A stretch of 34,880 nucleotides of DNA, taken from NCBI GenBank assembly GCA_030693045.1, contig JAUYBU010000078.1, positions 1 to 34,880 on the forward strand. The letters are read 5' to 3'. A model generated the notes under the pieces. It saw nothing but the letters and a program-made list of their open reading frames with translations, did not search any database and was not told the origin of the DNA. The stretch comes from Bryobacterales bacterium (lineage in GTDB: Bacteria; Acidobacteriota; Terriglobia; Bryobacterales; Bryobacteraceae). This document shows positions 25,886 to 34,880 of this stretch, piece after piece. The position numbers were made by a program, and so were the translations under genes. How positions within the stretch are numbered: the first letter of the stretch is position 1; each line of letters opens with the position of its first letter.

Positions 25886-27201
25886 GGATGCGCCTGCTCG
25901 AGCGCCGGCCGGGGTTGGCAGCACGGCAGTTCGACGACCGCCGTGGTGCCCCGGTTGGGAGCGCTGTCCAGACGCAGGGAGCCGCCATGTTCGAGAACGA
26001 TGTTCTGCGCGATCGACAGGCCCAGCCCGGTGCCCCCGCCCGGCCCCTTGGTGGTGAAGAACGGCTCGAAAACACGCGGCAGATCGGCGGCCGCGATGCC
26101 GGGACCGTCGTCCGATATCCGGATCTCAATGCATTCGGGAGAAGACTTCCGGCATTGGATGGAGATGGAGCCCTGGCTGGCGATGGCGTCCAGAGCGTTG
26201 CTGAGCAGCACCGACAACAGCGCCTCGAGGAGGTTGCGGTCCGCCATGACCCGTTCGCCGGAAGCCGAGTCCGGGTCGAGCGTCACGCGCGCCCGCTTGG
26301 CCTCCATCGCCGGGGCCAGAAAATTCACGACGCCGCGGATCAGCGGGCCGACTTCCTCGGGCTGCTTGCGGGTCGCCGGACGCCGGCTGAACTGGAGCAA
26401 GCGCTCGACGAACTGCTTGCAGAAACCCATGCCGGCCTCCAGGCGCTCCAGATCCGCCGCCACCTGGTCCCGCGCGGGGCGCTCGCGCATCATCTGCACG
26501 CGAAGCAACATGGCTGCCAGCGGCGTGTTCAAATGGTGGGCCGTGCCCGCCGCCATGCGACCCATGGTGGTCAGCTTCTCCAGTTCCACAAGTCTCTCCC
26601 GAAGACGGACGCGCTCCCGGATGTCCTCGGTGACTTCCAGGAAAAGATGCTGCGCGGCGGCTTCCCGGAACGGCAGCAGGCTTAGTTGGACCTCGAACGC
26701 CGTGCCCATCTTGTCACGGCGCAAAGTCTCGATATCGAGGAGCGACTCGCCCGCCCGAACCCGGTCGAGAAAGCTCCGCAGTTCCTCCTGCTTCCCGGCC
26801 GGGACGGTCGGCAGAGGCTTTCCCAGCACCTCCGCCTTGCTGAAGCCGTAAAGCCGCTCGGCGGTCGCGTTCCACTCGCTGACCCGCAAGGACGCATCGT
26901 ACAGGGCGACCGCGCCGGGAGAAACTTCCAGCAGACCCCGGTATCGCTCCCGGGACCGGCGGAGTTCTTCTTCGCTGCGACGCCGCTGGGAAATCACGTA
27001 CCAGGCGGCCCAAAACGCCAAGAACAGGGAGGAAGCGATCCCCCGCGTGATGTAGAGGTAATGCAGCGTGACGTAGTCGGCGTGACGGAAGAATCGGTTC
27101 TCCGCCACTTCCCAGACCGCGAACGTAATGGCGGCGATACTGATGCAGGAGAGTATCAGCGTGACCCAGAGCCACCGTTGTTCCTGCATGCCGCGGTGCA
27201 C
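25882..27201 (-). CDS. PAS-containing membrane histidine kinase
   Basis: A 439-residue kinase with two N-terminal transmembrane helices (~10-30 and ~52-70), a PAS domain (~85-195), a HisKA domain and an ATPase domain (DDGPGI, GTGLGLSI). The H-box reads AAGTAHHLNTPLAAM, so the phospho-acceptor H222 is followed by His where most kinases have Glu or Asp. The periplasmic part is only ~20 residues, so the signal is probably sensed in the membrane or by the PAS domain, for example redox or quinone state; this is inference. GTG 27201 and ATG 27189 are both possible starts; GGGGAG lies upstream but at poor spacing to either. Confidence 0.92.
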
Positions 27202-27243
27202 AACTCCCCCTCACCAGGCCCAACATCCCGATCCCTTGGCCAC

Positions 27244-27252
27244 ATTATAGCA
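27244..27252 (-). promoter_or_regulatory. Extended -10 promoter for the kinase-regulator pair
   Basis: The minus strand reads TGCTATAAT, an extended -10 box with a perfect TATAAT, preceded by a GCAGG/CCTGC hairpin. No -35 is evident. A start near 27237 gives a ~36-48 base leader, so the two-component genes may be expressed independently of the cytochrome upstream. Confidence 0.45.
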
Positions 27253-27281
27253 GGAGCGGGCCTGCCGCCCCGCGCTTGCCG

Positions 27282-27590
27282 TCAGCGGCCTTTGGGCAGC
27301 CCCCGGACAAACGTCACCAGTTGCTTGACCTCGTCTTTGGACAGGCGGCCCTTTTGACTCGGCATCTTGTCCTTTCCGTTTTCGATGACCGCGAGCAGTT
27401 GCGGATCGGACTGCCCCTGGGTGGTCTGGGCGCGCAGGTCGCGCAGCCCCAGTTTCTTGCCCATCGGCGTATTGCCGCTCCCGTCGGTGCCGTGACACAT
27501 GGTGCACTTGGTCTTGTAAAGGTCCGCCGCGGGAGCCGCGGCCAGCGGCAAACCAGCCGCAATCGCGAAGATCATGAGGATTGGTTTCAT
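27282..27590 (-). CDS. Small monoheme cytochrome c (c6/c555-like)
   Basis: A 102-residue periplasmic cytochrome with a signal peptide (~1-19), heme site CTMCHG (29-34) followed by TDGSGNTPMG, and a methionine ligand in KDKMPSQKG (~74-82). It resembles small class I carriers that shuttle between a quinol-oxidising complex and an oxidase. It is the first gene of the minus-strand electron-transfer and regulator region. A good sigma-54 promoter candidate lies 34 bases before the ATG. Confidence 0.9.
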   Translation of the reverse strand: MKPILMIFAIAAGLPLAAAPAADLYKTKCTMCHGTDGSGNTPMGKKLGLRDLRAQTTQGQSDPQLLAVIENGKDKMPSQKGRLSKDEVKQLVTFVRGLPKGR

Positions 27591-27623
27591 AATAGCTTTC
27601 TAATCCCGGTCGGTTGATCCAGT

Positions 27624-27639
27624 TGCATTGCGACTGCCA
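27624..27639 (-). promoter_or_regulatory. Sigma-54 promoter (best candidate)
   Basis: The minus strand reads TGGCAGTCGCAATGCA, matching the consensus TGGCA-...-TGCA with GG and GC 10 bases apart. The predicted start near 27613 leaves a ~23-base leader for the small cytochrome. It is the strongest of three such sites in the window. Confidence 0.6.
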
Positions 27640-27933
27640 CCCGCTCGGCCGGGCTGCCAGCGCAACCGGTGCTGTTCAGACGGAGCTAACACACGTAGAT
27701 GCAATGGGCTGGCGGCGCAAGCTGAAATCGAAGCGCCGGGGGCCGGAACCGGGGAAGCGGAGAACACCGTCCGAAAAACAGTCGGTGTCAGAAAGTCGTA
27801 CGCCCGGCGCCGGGCTCGGCGCGCTGGCCCACCGGCGCCATAGGCGGCGCCCAGCGAGGACCTCAAGTGCCGCGCGCACCATCCGCTCGCGCTAATCGGC
27901 CTGCATAACGCGCTACGCTACGAACAGGAGAAT
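27640..27933. other. Gene-free stretch with an inverted repeat
   Basis: No convincing coding region. ACACCG (27764) and CGGTGT (27788) flank GTCCGA and GTCGG, partly resembling the candidate activator site at 24264, and lie ~150-175 bases upstream of the predicted sigma-54 start. A GGCGCC/GGCGCC hairpin is near 27834-27851. Nothing else was recognised before the ribosome site at 27926. Confidence 0.4.
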
Positions 27934-28206
27934 ATGAGCCGGCGGGAGAAGTGGCGGAAGGTTCTCGATTCCGAAGTGAAGCGTTGGTCGGCCCTGTCGT
28001 GCGTGCAATTGGCTTCCGAGTTGCAGGACCAGCAAACGTATGAGGTCGAAGTCGATTCCAAGAAGTACCAGGTAGAAGTGGAGATCCTGGAAAACACCGG
28101 GCAGTACCTTCACGTCATGGTCTCGGTGGATGACGGCAGCCTCCCGGCATCCATTGTACCGGTGACTCACAGTTTCATTCGCCAAAAAGCCCTTCCGGAT
28201 ACTTAG
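27934..28206 (+). CDS. Conserved-looking small protein of unknown function
   Basis: A 90-residue protein preceded by a clear AGGAG site (27926-27930) at good spacing. There is no signal peptide or membrane segment. The N-terminal half is helical and basic (MSRREKWRKVL); the rest has beta-strand character with YEVEVDSKKYQVEVEIL and YLHVMVSVDDGS, ending in VTHSFIRQK. I do not recognise a named domain. It is a single plus-strand gene between the cytochrome region and the isomerase-like gene. Composition and codon use look normal for the window. Confidence 0.7.
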   Translation: MSRREKWRKVLDSEVKRWSALSCVQLASELQDQQTYEVEVDSKKYQVEVEILENTGQYLHVMVSVDDGSLPASIVPVTHSFIRQKALPDT

Positions 28207-28236
28207 GGGAATTCCGCAGTCAAGCCACTGCCGTGG

Positions 28237-28290
28237 CACGGTCGCGGCTCGGAAACCTCTGCTGAGCCGCGCGCGTCAGCAAGCGGTACC
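28237..28290. repeat. GCGGCTCGG hairpin repeat downstream of the isomerase gene
   Basis: GCGGCTC (28244) pairs with GAGCCGC (28270), followed by GCGTCAGCAAGCGG. It belongs to the same family as at 5909, 16126 and 22273 and lies between the stops of two convergent genes. A member of this family also lies beside the isomerase fragment at 16258. Confidence 0.75.
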
Positions 28291-28303
28291 GGCCGCCTGG
28301 CCG

Positions 28304-29758
28304 TCACGGCACCCGAACAAACGGCAGGTCCAGAAGCGATGCCACCTTCGCCAGCGCGCCGGCCTGATGGCCCACGCCGAGCGCGCAGTGGTGGGTGGGG
28401 CCTTGCTCGCACCAGGCGTTCACGAAGGCCGCCGGCGGCAGCGCGAATCGCAGCCGCGAGTTGGTGTTGCCGATCTCCAGGATCGGGCCGGGGAGCGATT
28501 CGCCTTCCGCTGCTAGCATCTTGAGCGAGCCTTCCGCCGTTTGCGTGACGCCCAGGATGGTCACCGGCCCGGTGCGGACTTTGAACTCGACCGAGACGCC
28601 GCGGCCGCGCTTGCCGTGGTACAGGCCCAGCCCGCGCAAGGTTGGCTTCCGGTCGCAGATGGCCAGATGCCCGGGGCCGTCGTGGCCCATCAGGAGGAAG
28701 CCCTCGACCAGGTCCATGGCGTAAAACTCGGTGAAGGAGCCGCCCGCGCCCAGCCGGTCCAGGATCATCATCGACAGGCACGTTTTGAGGTCGCCTTCGC
28801 CGCTGGCGGGAATGCCGCGCGCGGTCAGCAGCGAGTTGCCCAGAATCATTCCCGCGCCCAGGCGCTCGTAGCGATTGCCATCCAGGCCGCGGTAATAGTA
28901 GGTCAGCCCGTCGAGATCGAACTTGCCGGCCAGGCGGTCCAGGCCGGCCGCCACGCGCGCGGCCCAGGCCAACTCGTCCGCGTCGACGTTTTCCAGCGCG
29001 AAGATCCGGGTCGCCAGCGCCAGCCGGTCGGTCACTTCGCTCTGCGGCACGGCCTCCACGCATTGGTCGAGGTCGCACATTTCGAGCACCTCGACGTGCG
29101 CGCCGGTCTGCGCCTGGACCGTCGTGAAATCGGAATACATGTCCAGCATGCCCGGGTAGGTGTGGCCGAGAAAACCGATGCGGCTTGATCTGAGCGCGTG
29201 CACGGCGCGCGTGGCGCGGCACCAGGCGGCGATCTCGCCCCACGCGGCGGGGTCGTCGCGCAAGGCGCCCGAGACCACGCGGAACTTCACACGCGCGCGG
29301 GCGAAAGCGTTCGAGATTTCGGGAACGCAACAGGTGGAACAGTTCGCTAGCCACTCGCCGGTATCGGTGGTCTGGTAGTCCAGCGCCGCGCTCGGTTGCA
29401 GGTTCAGCACCACCACCGGCAGCTTCGAGCGCTGCACCACCGGCAGCACCTGCGATGAAGTGGCGTAGGTGCCGACGTAGCAGACGATCAGATCCAGATC
29501 GGCGGCGGCGAAGCGCGCCCCCGCGGCGGCCGCGCGCTCGGGCGTGTCGACCAGTCCCGCCGAGACCACGTCGACGCCGAAAGCGGCCATGGCCGCCTCG
29601 ACTTCCTGTTGGTAACCTTCCAGCCGCTCCTTCAGCCCGGCAAACTGCGGCCAGTAAGCGGCCAGACCGATGCCGAAAACGCCGATCTTGCCCCGGCCGG
29701 GCTTGCGGCTTGCTTCCAGCGCCAGAAGCGCTTCGTTGAAAATGGCAGACGGGTTCAT
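28304..29758 (-). CDS. L-fucose/L-arabinose isomerase-like protein
   Basis: A 484-residue cytoplasmic protein with the layout of the L-fucose/L-arabinose isomerase superfamily: an N-terminal Rossmann-like part (IGVFGIGLAAYWPQF, LIVCYVGTYATSS), a middle domain (GFLGHTYPGMLDMYSDFT) and a C-terminal barrel domain ending in EQGPTHHCALGVGH. Acidic and histidine residues that could bind a metal are present in these blocks, but exact ligands are not assigned. Substrate unknown. ATG 29758 is favoured; a TATACT box ends only ~12 bases upstream and there is no ribosome site, so the message may be leaderless. A near-identical 3' fragment of this gene lies at 16258. Confidence 0.8.
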   Translation of the reverse strand: MNPSAIFNEALLALEASRKPGRGKIGVFGIGLAAYWPQFAGLKERLEGYQQEVEAAMAAFGVDVVSAGLVDTPERAAAAGARFAAADLDLIVCYVGTYATSSQVLPVVQRSKLPVVVLNLQPSAALDYQTTDTGEWLANCSTCCVPEISNAFARARVKFRVVSGALRDDPAAWGEIAAWCRATRAVHALRSSRIGFLGHTYPGMLDMYSDFTTVQAQTGAHVEVLEMCDLDQCVEAVPQSEVTDRLALATRIFALENVDADELAWAARVAAGLDRLAGKFDLDGLTYYYRGLDGNRYERLGAGMILGNSLLTARGIPASGEGDLKTCLSMMILDRLGAGGSFTEFYAMDLVEGFLLMGHDGPGHLAICDRKPTLRGLGLYHGKRGRGVSVEFKVRTGPVTILGVTQTAEGSLKMLAAEGESLPGPILEIGNTNSRLRFALPPAAFVNAWCEQGPTHHCALGVGHQAGALAKVASLLDLPFVRVP

Positions 29759-29767
29759 CACACCGAA

Positions 29768-29863
29768 GTAGTATACAATTCCCAGTGTGCGGGAGGCCAA
29801 GGTGCGGGCACACGGGTAGTATGAATTCCCAGTGAGCGGGAGGCCAAGGTGCGGGCACGGCGC
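29768..29863 (+). repeat. 48-bp tandem duplication of a translation start
   Basis: GTAGTATACAATTCCC at 29768 and GTAGTATGAATTCCC at 29816 begin two copies of ~47 bases, each with GGGAGG, a short spacer and GTG CGG GCA. Copy 2 supplies the real start of the acylase (29849). Copy 1 starts a five-codon frame (29802) ending in TAG at 29817-29819. The first copy also holds the TATACT box (29775-29770) of the divergent isomerase gene. Confidence 0.9.
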
Positions 29864-32074
29864 GTCATTCTTTCACTGATTTGGCTGGCGGTTCCCTCGT
29901 TCGCCGAGGAGCGGATCGCGGTGGAGGGACTGCGCGCGCCGGTCGAGATTCTGCGCGACCGTTGGGGCGTGCCGCACATCTACGCAACAACCTCGGACGA
30001 CCTTTTCTTCGCCCAAGGCTTCATGGCGGCGCGCGACCGGCTCTTTCAAATCGACCTGTGGCGCCGCGTGGGCACGGGCAAACTGGCGGAAGCGCTGGGG
30101 CCCGGTGCGATCCCGCGCGACCGCATGGCCCGCCTGGTTTCTTTTCGCGGCGATTGGGACGCCGAGTGGCGAAGCTACGCGCCCGACGCGCGCGAGATCG
30201 CCACGGCCTTCACGCGCGGCATCAACGCCTACATTCGCTCGCTCGGCGGCAAGCGGCCGGTCGAGTTCCGCATGGCGGGCTACGATCCCGGATTGTGGAC
30301 GCCGGAAGATTGCGCGGCCCGTATCGCCGGGCTGGTGATGATTCGCAACCTGGCACGCGAGGTCGAGCGCGCCGGTGACATCAAGAAATTCGGGATCGAG
30401 ACGGTGGAGAAGTTTCTGCCGCCGGATCCGTTCGTCAAGATCGAAATTCCGAGAGGACTGGCTCTGGACGACATCACGCCGGAAATCCTCGGCGGCTACC
30501 GCCGGGTGACCGGAGACGTGCGTTTCCCAGCCGACCAGGGCAGCAACAACTGGGTGGTCGACGGGAGCTTGACCAGAACCGGCAAGCCGCTGCTGGCCAG
30601 CGACCCGCACCGCCCCTTGCTGATCCCTTCCCTGCGCAAGACCGTGCACCTGGTGGGGCCGGGCTGGAACGTAATCGGGGCCGGGGAACCCGCCCTGCCC
30701 GGCATCGCGCTGGGCCACAACCAACACATCGGTTTCGGTTTCACCATCGTGGGCATCGACCAGGCGGATCTCTACGTCGAGAAACTGAACCCGGCCAACG
30801 CCGGCGAGTACTTCCACCGCGGCGCCTGGCGCAAGGTGGAGACCCTGCGGCAGACGCTCGCGGTGAAAGGGCGCGACGTCCCGGAGAACCTCGAGTTGCG
30901 CTACACGGTCCACGGGCCGATCCTGCACGAGGACCGCGCGCGGCATCGCGCCTATGCGTTGCGCTGGGTGGGCGCCGAACCGGGGACGGCCGGCTATCTG
31001 CCCGCCTTGTCGGTGGCGCGCGCGACGAACTGGCGCGAGTTCCAGCAGGCCATGGCGCGCTACAAAGTCCCCTCCGAGAACATGGTGTACGCCGACACGG
31101 CGGGCAATATTGGATGGCAACCAGGCGGGCTTACACCGGTGCGTCAGAACTGGACCGGGCTGCTGCCGGTTCCGGGCGACACCGGCGAGTACGAGTGGAA
31201 CGGCTTCCTGCCGTTCGAGGAAATGCCCCGCCTGTTCAATCCGCCGTCGCATTTCATCGCCACGGCCAACCACAACATCCTGCCGCCGGGTTACAAACAC
31301 CGGCTGGGCTACGAATGGGCGCTGCCCTTTCGCTTCGAGCGCGTCCGGGAAATGCTCCGGGCGGGCGCGAAATTCACGGTCGCCGATTTCGAGCGCATGC
31401 AGCAGGACGTGGTCTCGCTCCCCGCGCGCCGCTTCCAGGCCATTCTGCGGCAGTGGCGTCAGCCTTCGAGCGGCACGCAGGAAGCCATGGTCAAACGCCT
31501 GCTCGCCTGGGATGCGGCGCTGACCCTGGAATCGGTGCCGGCAGCCATTTACGCGCATTGGATCGCGAGGCTTCCGGCGGCCGTGTTTGGCGCCGGACTG
31601 GGAGCGCGCACGAACCTGGAGATGCTGCTCAAGACGCTGGAGTCGAAGCCGAATCCAAAAGCGCTGGCCGAGAGTCTGGACCTGGCGCTGAAGGACCTGG
31701 CGAAATCCGGGGGCCCGGACATCGAGAATTGGAAGTGGGGACGAATGCACGGTCTCTCGCTCCGCCATCCGCTGGGCGTCAAGGCGTTGGGCCGCGGCCC
31801 CATCCCCCGGCCGGGCGACGCCAACACGGTGAACGCGGCCGGCGGCGGAATGAATCAAACCAGCGGCGCTTCGTATCGCCAGATTCTCGATCTGGCGGAT
31901 TGGGACCGCTCGGTGATGACCAACCTGCCGGGCGAATCGGGCGATCCGGCCAGCCCCCACTACAGCGACCTGATGGCGGACTGGGCGGCCGGCAAGTATC
32001 ATCCCATGCCCTTCACGCGCCGCGCGGTGGAAGCCGCCACCGTCGAGCGCATCCGGCTGGTGGCACGGCCTTAA
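29849..32074 (+). CDS. Penicillin acylase-family N-terminal nucleophile hydrolase
   Basis: A 741-residue exported enzyme with a signal peptide (~1-19, ending SFA). The family makes one precursor that cuts itself so that a serine becomes the N-terminal nucleophile. That site is seen as QG-SNNW with Gly231/Ser232, followed by the conserved GKPLLASDPHR. The N-terminal block has RDRWGVPHIYA and FFAQGFMAARDRLFQ, and a late asparagine-rich NTVNAAGG fits the active-site Asn region. Natural substrates may be acyl-homoserine lactones, cyclic lipopeptides or beta-lactams; sequence does not decide. GTG 29849 has GGGAGG at ideal spacing. A decoy start with the same site lies 47 bases upstream. Confidence 0.92.
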   Translation: MRARRVILSLIWLAVPSFAEERIAVEGLRAPVEILRDRWGVPHIYATTSDDLFFAQGFMAARDRLFQIDLWRRVGTGKLAEALGPGAIPRDRMARLVSFRGDWDAEWRSYAPDAREIATAFTRGINAYIRSLGGKRPVEFRMAGYDPGLWTPEDCAARIAGLVMIRNLAREVERAGDIKKFGIETVEKFLPPDPFVKIEIPRGLALDDITPEILGGYRRVTGDVRFPADQGSNNWVVDGSLTRTGKPLLASDPHRPLLIPSLRKTVHLVGPGWNVIGAGEPALPGIALGHNQHIGFGFTIVGIDQADLYVEKLNPANAGEYFHRGAWRKVETLRQTLAVKGRDVPENLELRYTVHGPILHEDRARHRAYALRWVGAEPGTAGYLPALSVARATNWREFQQAMARYKVPSENMVYADTAGNIGWQPGGLTPVRQNWTGLLPVPGDTGEYEWNGFLPFEEMPRLFNPPSHFIATANHNILPPGYKHRLGYEWALPFRFERVREMLRAGAKFTVADFERMQQDVVSLPARRFQAILRQWRQPSSGTQEAMVKRLLAWDAALTLESVPAAIYAHWIARLPAAVFGAGLGARTNLEMLLKTLESKPNPKALAESLDLALKDLAKSGGPDIENWKWGRMHGLSLRHPLGVKALGRGPIPRPGDANTVNAAGGGMNQTSGASYRQILDLADWDRSVMTNLPGESGDPASPHYSDLMADWAAGKYHPMPFTRRAVEAATVERIRLVARP

Positions 32075-32087
32075 GGCCAATGCGAGG

Positions 32088-32116
32088 TTGAATCCGACCC
32101 GCGCGTCCTCTATAGT
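32088..32116 (+). promoter_or_regulatory. Sigma-70-type promoter of the pyrophosphatase gene
   Basis: TTGAAT (32088-32093) and TATAGT (32111-32116) are separated by 17 bases, 4/6 and 5/6 matches to consensus. A start near 32123 gives a ~98-base leader ending with AGGAGG (32206-32211) 9 bases before the ATG. The leader contains GC-rich pairing segments but no riboswitch class I recognise. Confidence 0.7.
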
Positions 32117-32220
32117 GATTAGTTGGGCCGAAGCCTAGGTAGATCCACCGAGCTGCCACTCCACAGCGAGGGGCCCATCTCGCCCGGAGCCGAAATCTTA
32201 TATTCAGGAGGCTTTGAGTA

Positions 32221-34701
<2,481 letters not shown>

Positions 34702-34744
34702 AGTTCGGTAGCACGGCCTTCAGGCTGTGTCCGTTTCCTCACGG

Positions 34745-34880
34745 GTAGAGTCGAGGATGGGCGCGGGTACTGACGCCGGAGGCCGCCCCGTTTCCCATCC
34801 CCGCTCATCAAACCGGACGTGCCCATTTCGAGCATCCGGCTTTCCGACCGGCTTCATCGCAGGCTCACGTACGCGCGGCC
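34745..34880 (-). mobile_element. Group II intron, 3' end (domains V-VI), truncated by window edge
   Basis: On the minus strand, bases 34841-34811 form a domain V-like hairpin: lower stem AGCCGGA/TCCGGTT with the AGC triad, a two-base CG bulge, and an upper stem closing on a GAAA-containing loop. A second stem with GGATGGG/CCCATCC (34754-34799 region) fits domain VI, and the intron probably ends at ...CGACTCTAC near 34745. The stretch before domain V reads GRAYVSLR then TGA, possibly the last residues of the intron-encoded reverse transcriptase. The rest lies beyond the window. Confidence 0.75.

Noticed and set aside
32123-32220. Riboswitch in the pyrophosphatase leader
   Set aside because: The ~98-base leader can pair with itself but matches no riboswitch consensus I know.

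Overview
The window is GC-rich DNA and looks like a piece of an Acidobacteriota chromosome, most likely the Bryobacterales/Solibacter group. This is inferred from gene content (many multiheme cytochromes, a split molybdopterin/Fe-S/NrfD module, a divergent membrane pyrophosphatase) and from many short palindromic intergenic repeats. No rRNA or tRNA gene was seen, so the assignment is tentative.

Left part (1-11519): a UxaA/GarD-type sugar-acid dehydratase and an exported HIT-like protein form a minus-strand pair. Divergent from them is an ArnT-like glycosyltransferase whose start region is triplicated by a 66-bp tandem repeat. A stand-alone ClpB-D2-like AAA+ ATPase and a short-chain dehydrogenase follow on the minus strand. 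A plus-strand triad then encodes a TonB-dependent receptor, a YfiR-like periplasmic protein and a hybrid histidine kinase, probably one sensory pathway. An orphan MNT-type nucleotidyltransferase ends inside a 46-bp perfect palindrome. The palindrome runs into a 151-bp repeat that also occurs at the left edge of the window.

Middle part (11667-27590): about 16 kb entirely on the minus strand, devoted to electron transfer and its control. In transcription order it holds a small c-type cytochrome, a PAS histidine kinase and a sigma-54-type response regulator; then a membrane-anchored tetraheme cytochrome, a pentaheme c7-type cytochrome, a second tetraheme cytochrome, a Tat-exported molybdopterin-family subunit, a four-cluster ferredoxin and an NrfD-type quinone-binding membrane subunit; then a monoheme cytochrome, a Rieske protein, a b6-like cytochrome b, a nonaheme cytochrome and a c554-like pentaheme cytochrome. 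I count 29 CxxCH motifs. Genes within the two blocks mostly overlap or abut. The locus therefore combines a module resembling alternative complex III or Qrc with a Rieske/cytochrome b module. Candidate sigma-54 promoters lie before three of the cytochrome genes, which fits regulation by the sigma-54 activator encoded in the same locus.

Right part (27591-34880): a small unknown protein, an L-fucose/L-arabinose isomerase-like protein, a penicillin-acylase-family hydrolase whose ribosome binding site and start codon are duplicated just upstream, and a divergent membrane pyrophosphatase with a clear promoter. The right edge holds the 3' end (domains V and VI) of a group II intron on the minus strand.

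Signs of genome plasticity recur: a 3' fragment of the isomerase gene fused just behind the NrfD gene, a decayed four-helix-bundle (S23/IVP-like) element beside the response regulator, dispersed hairpin repeats at gene ends, and two cases where a translation start was tandemly copied.
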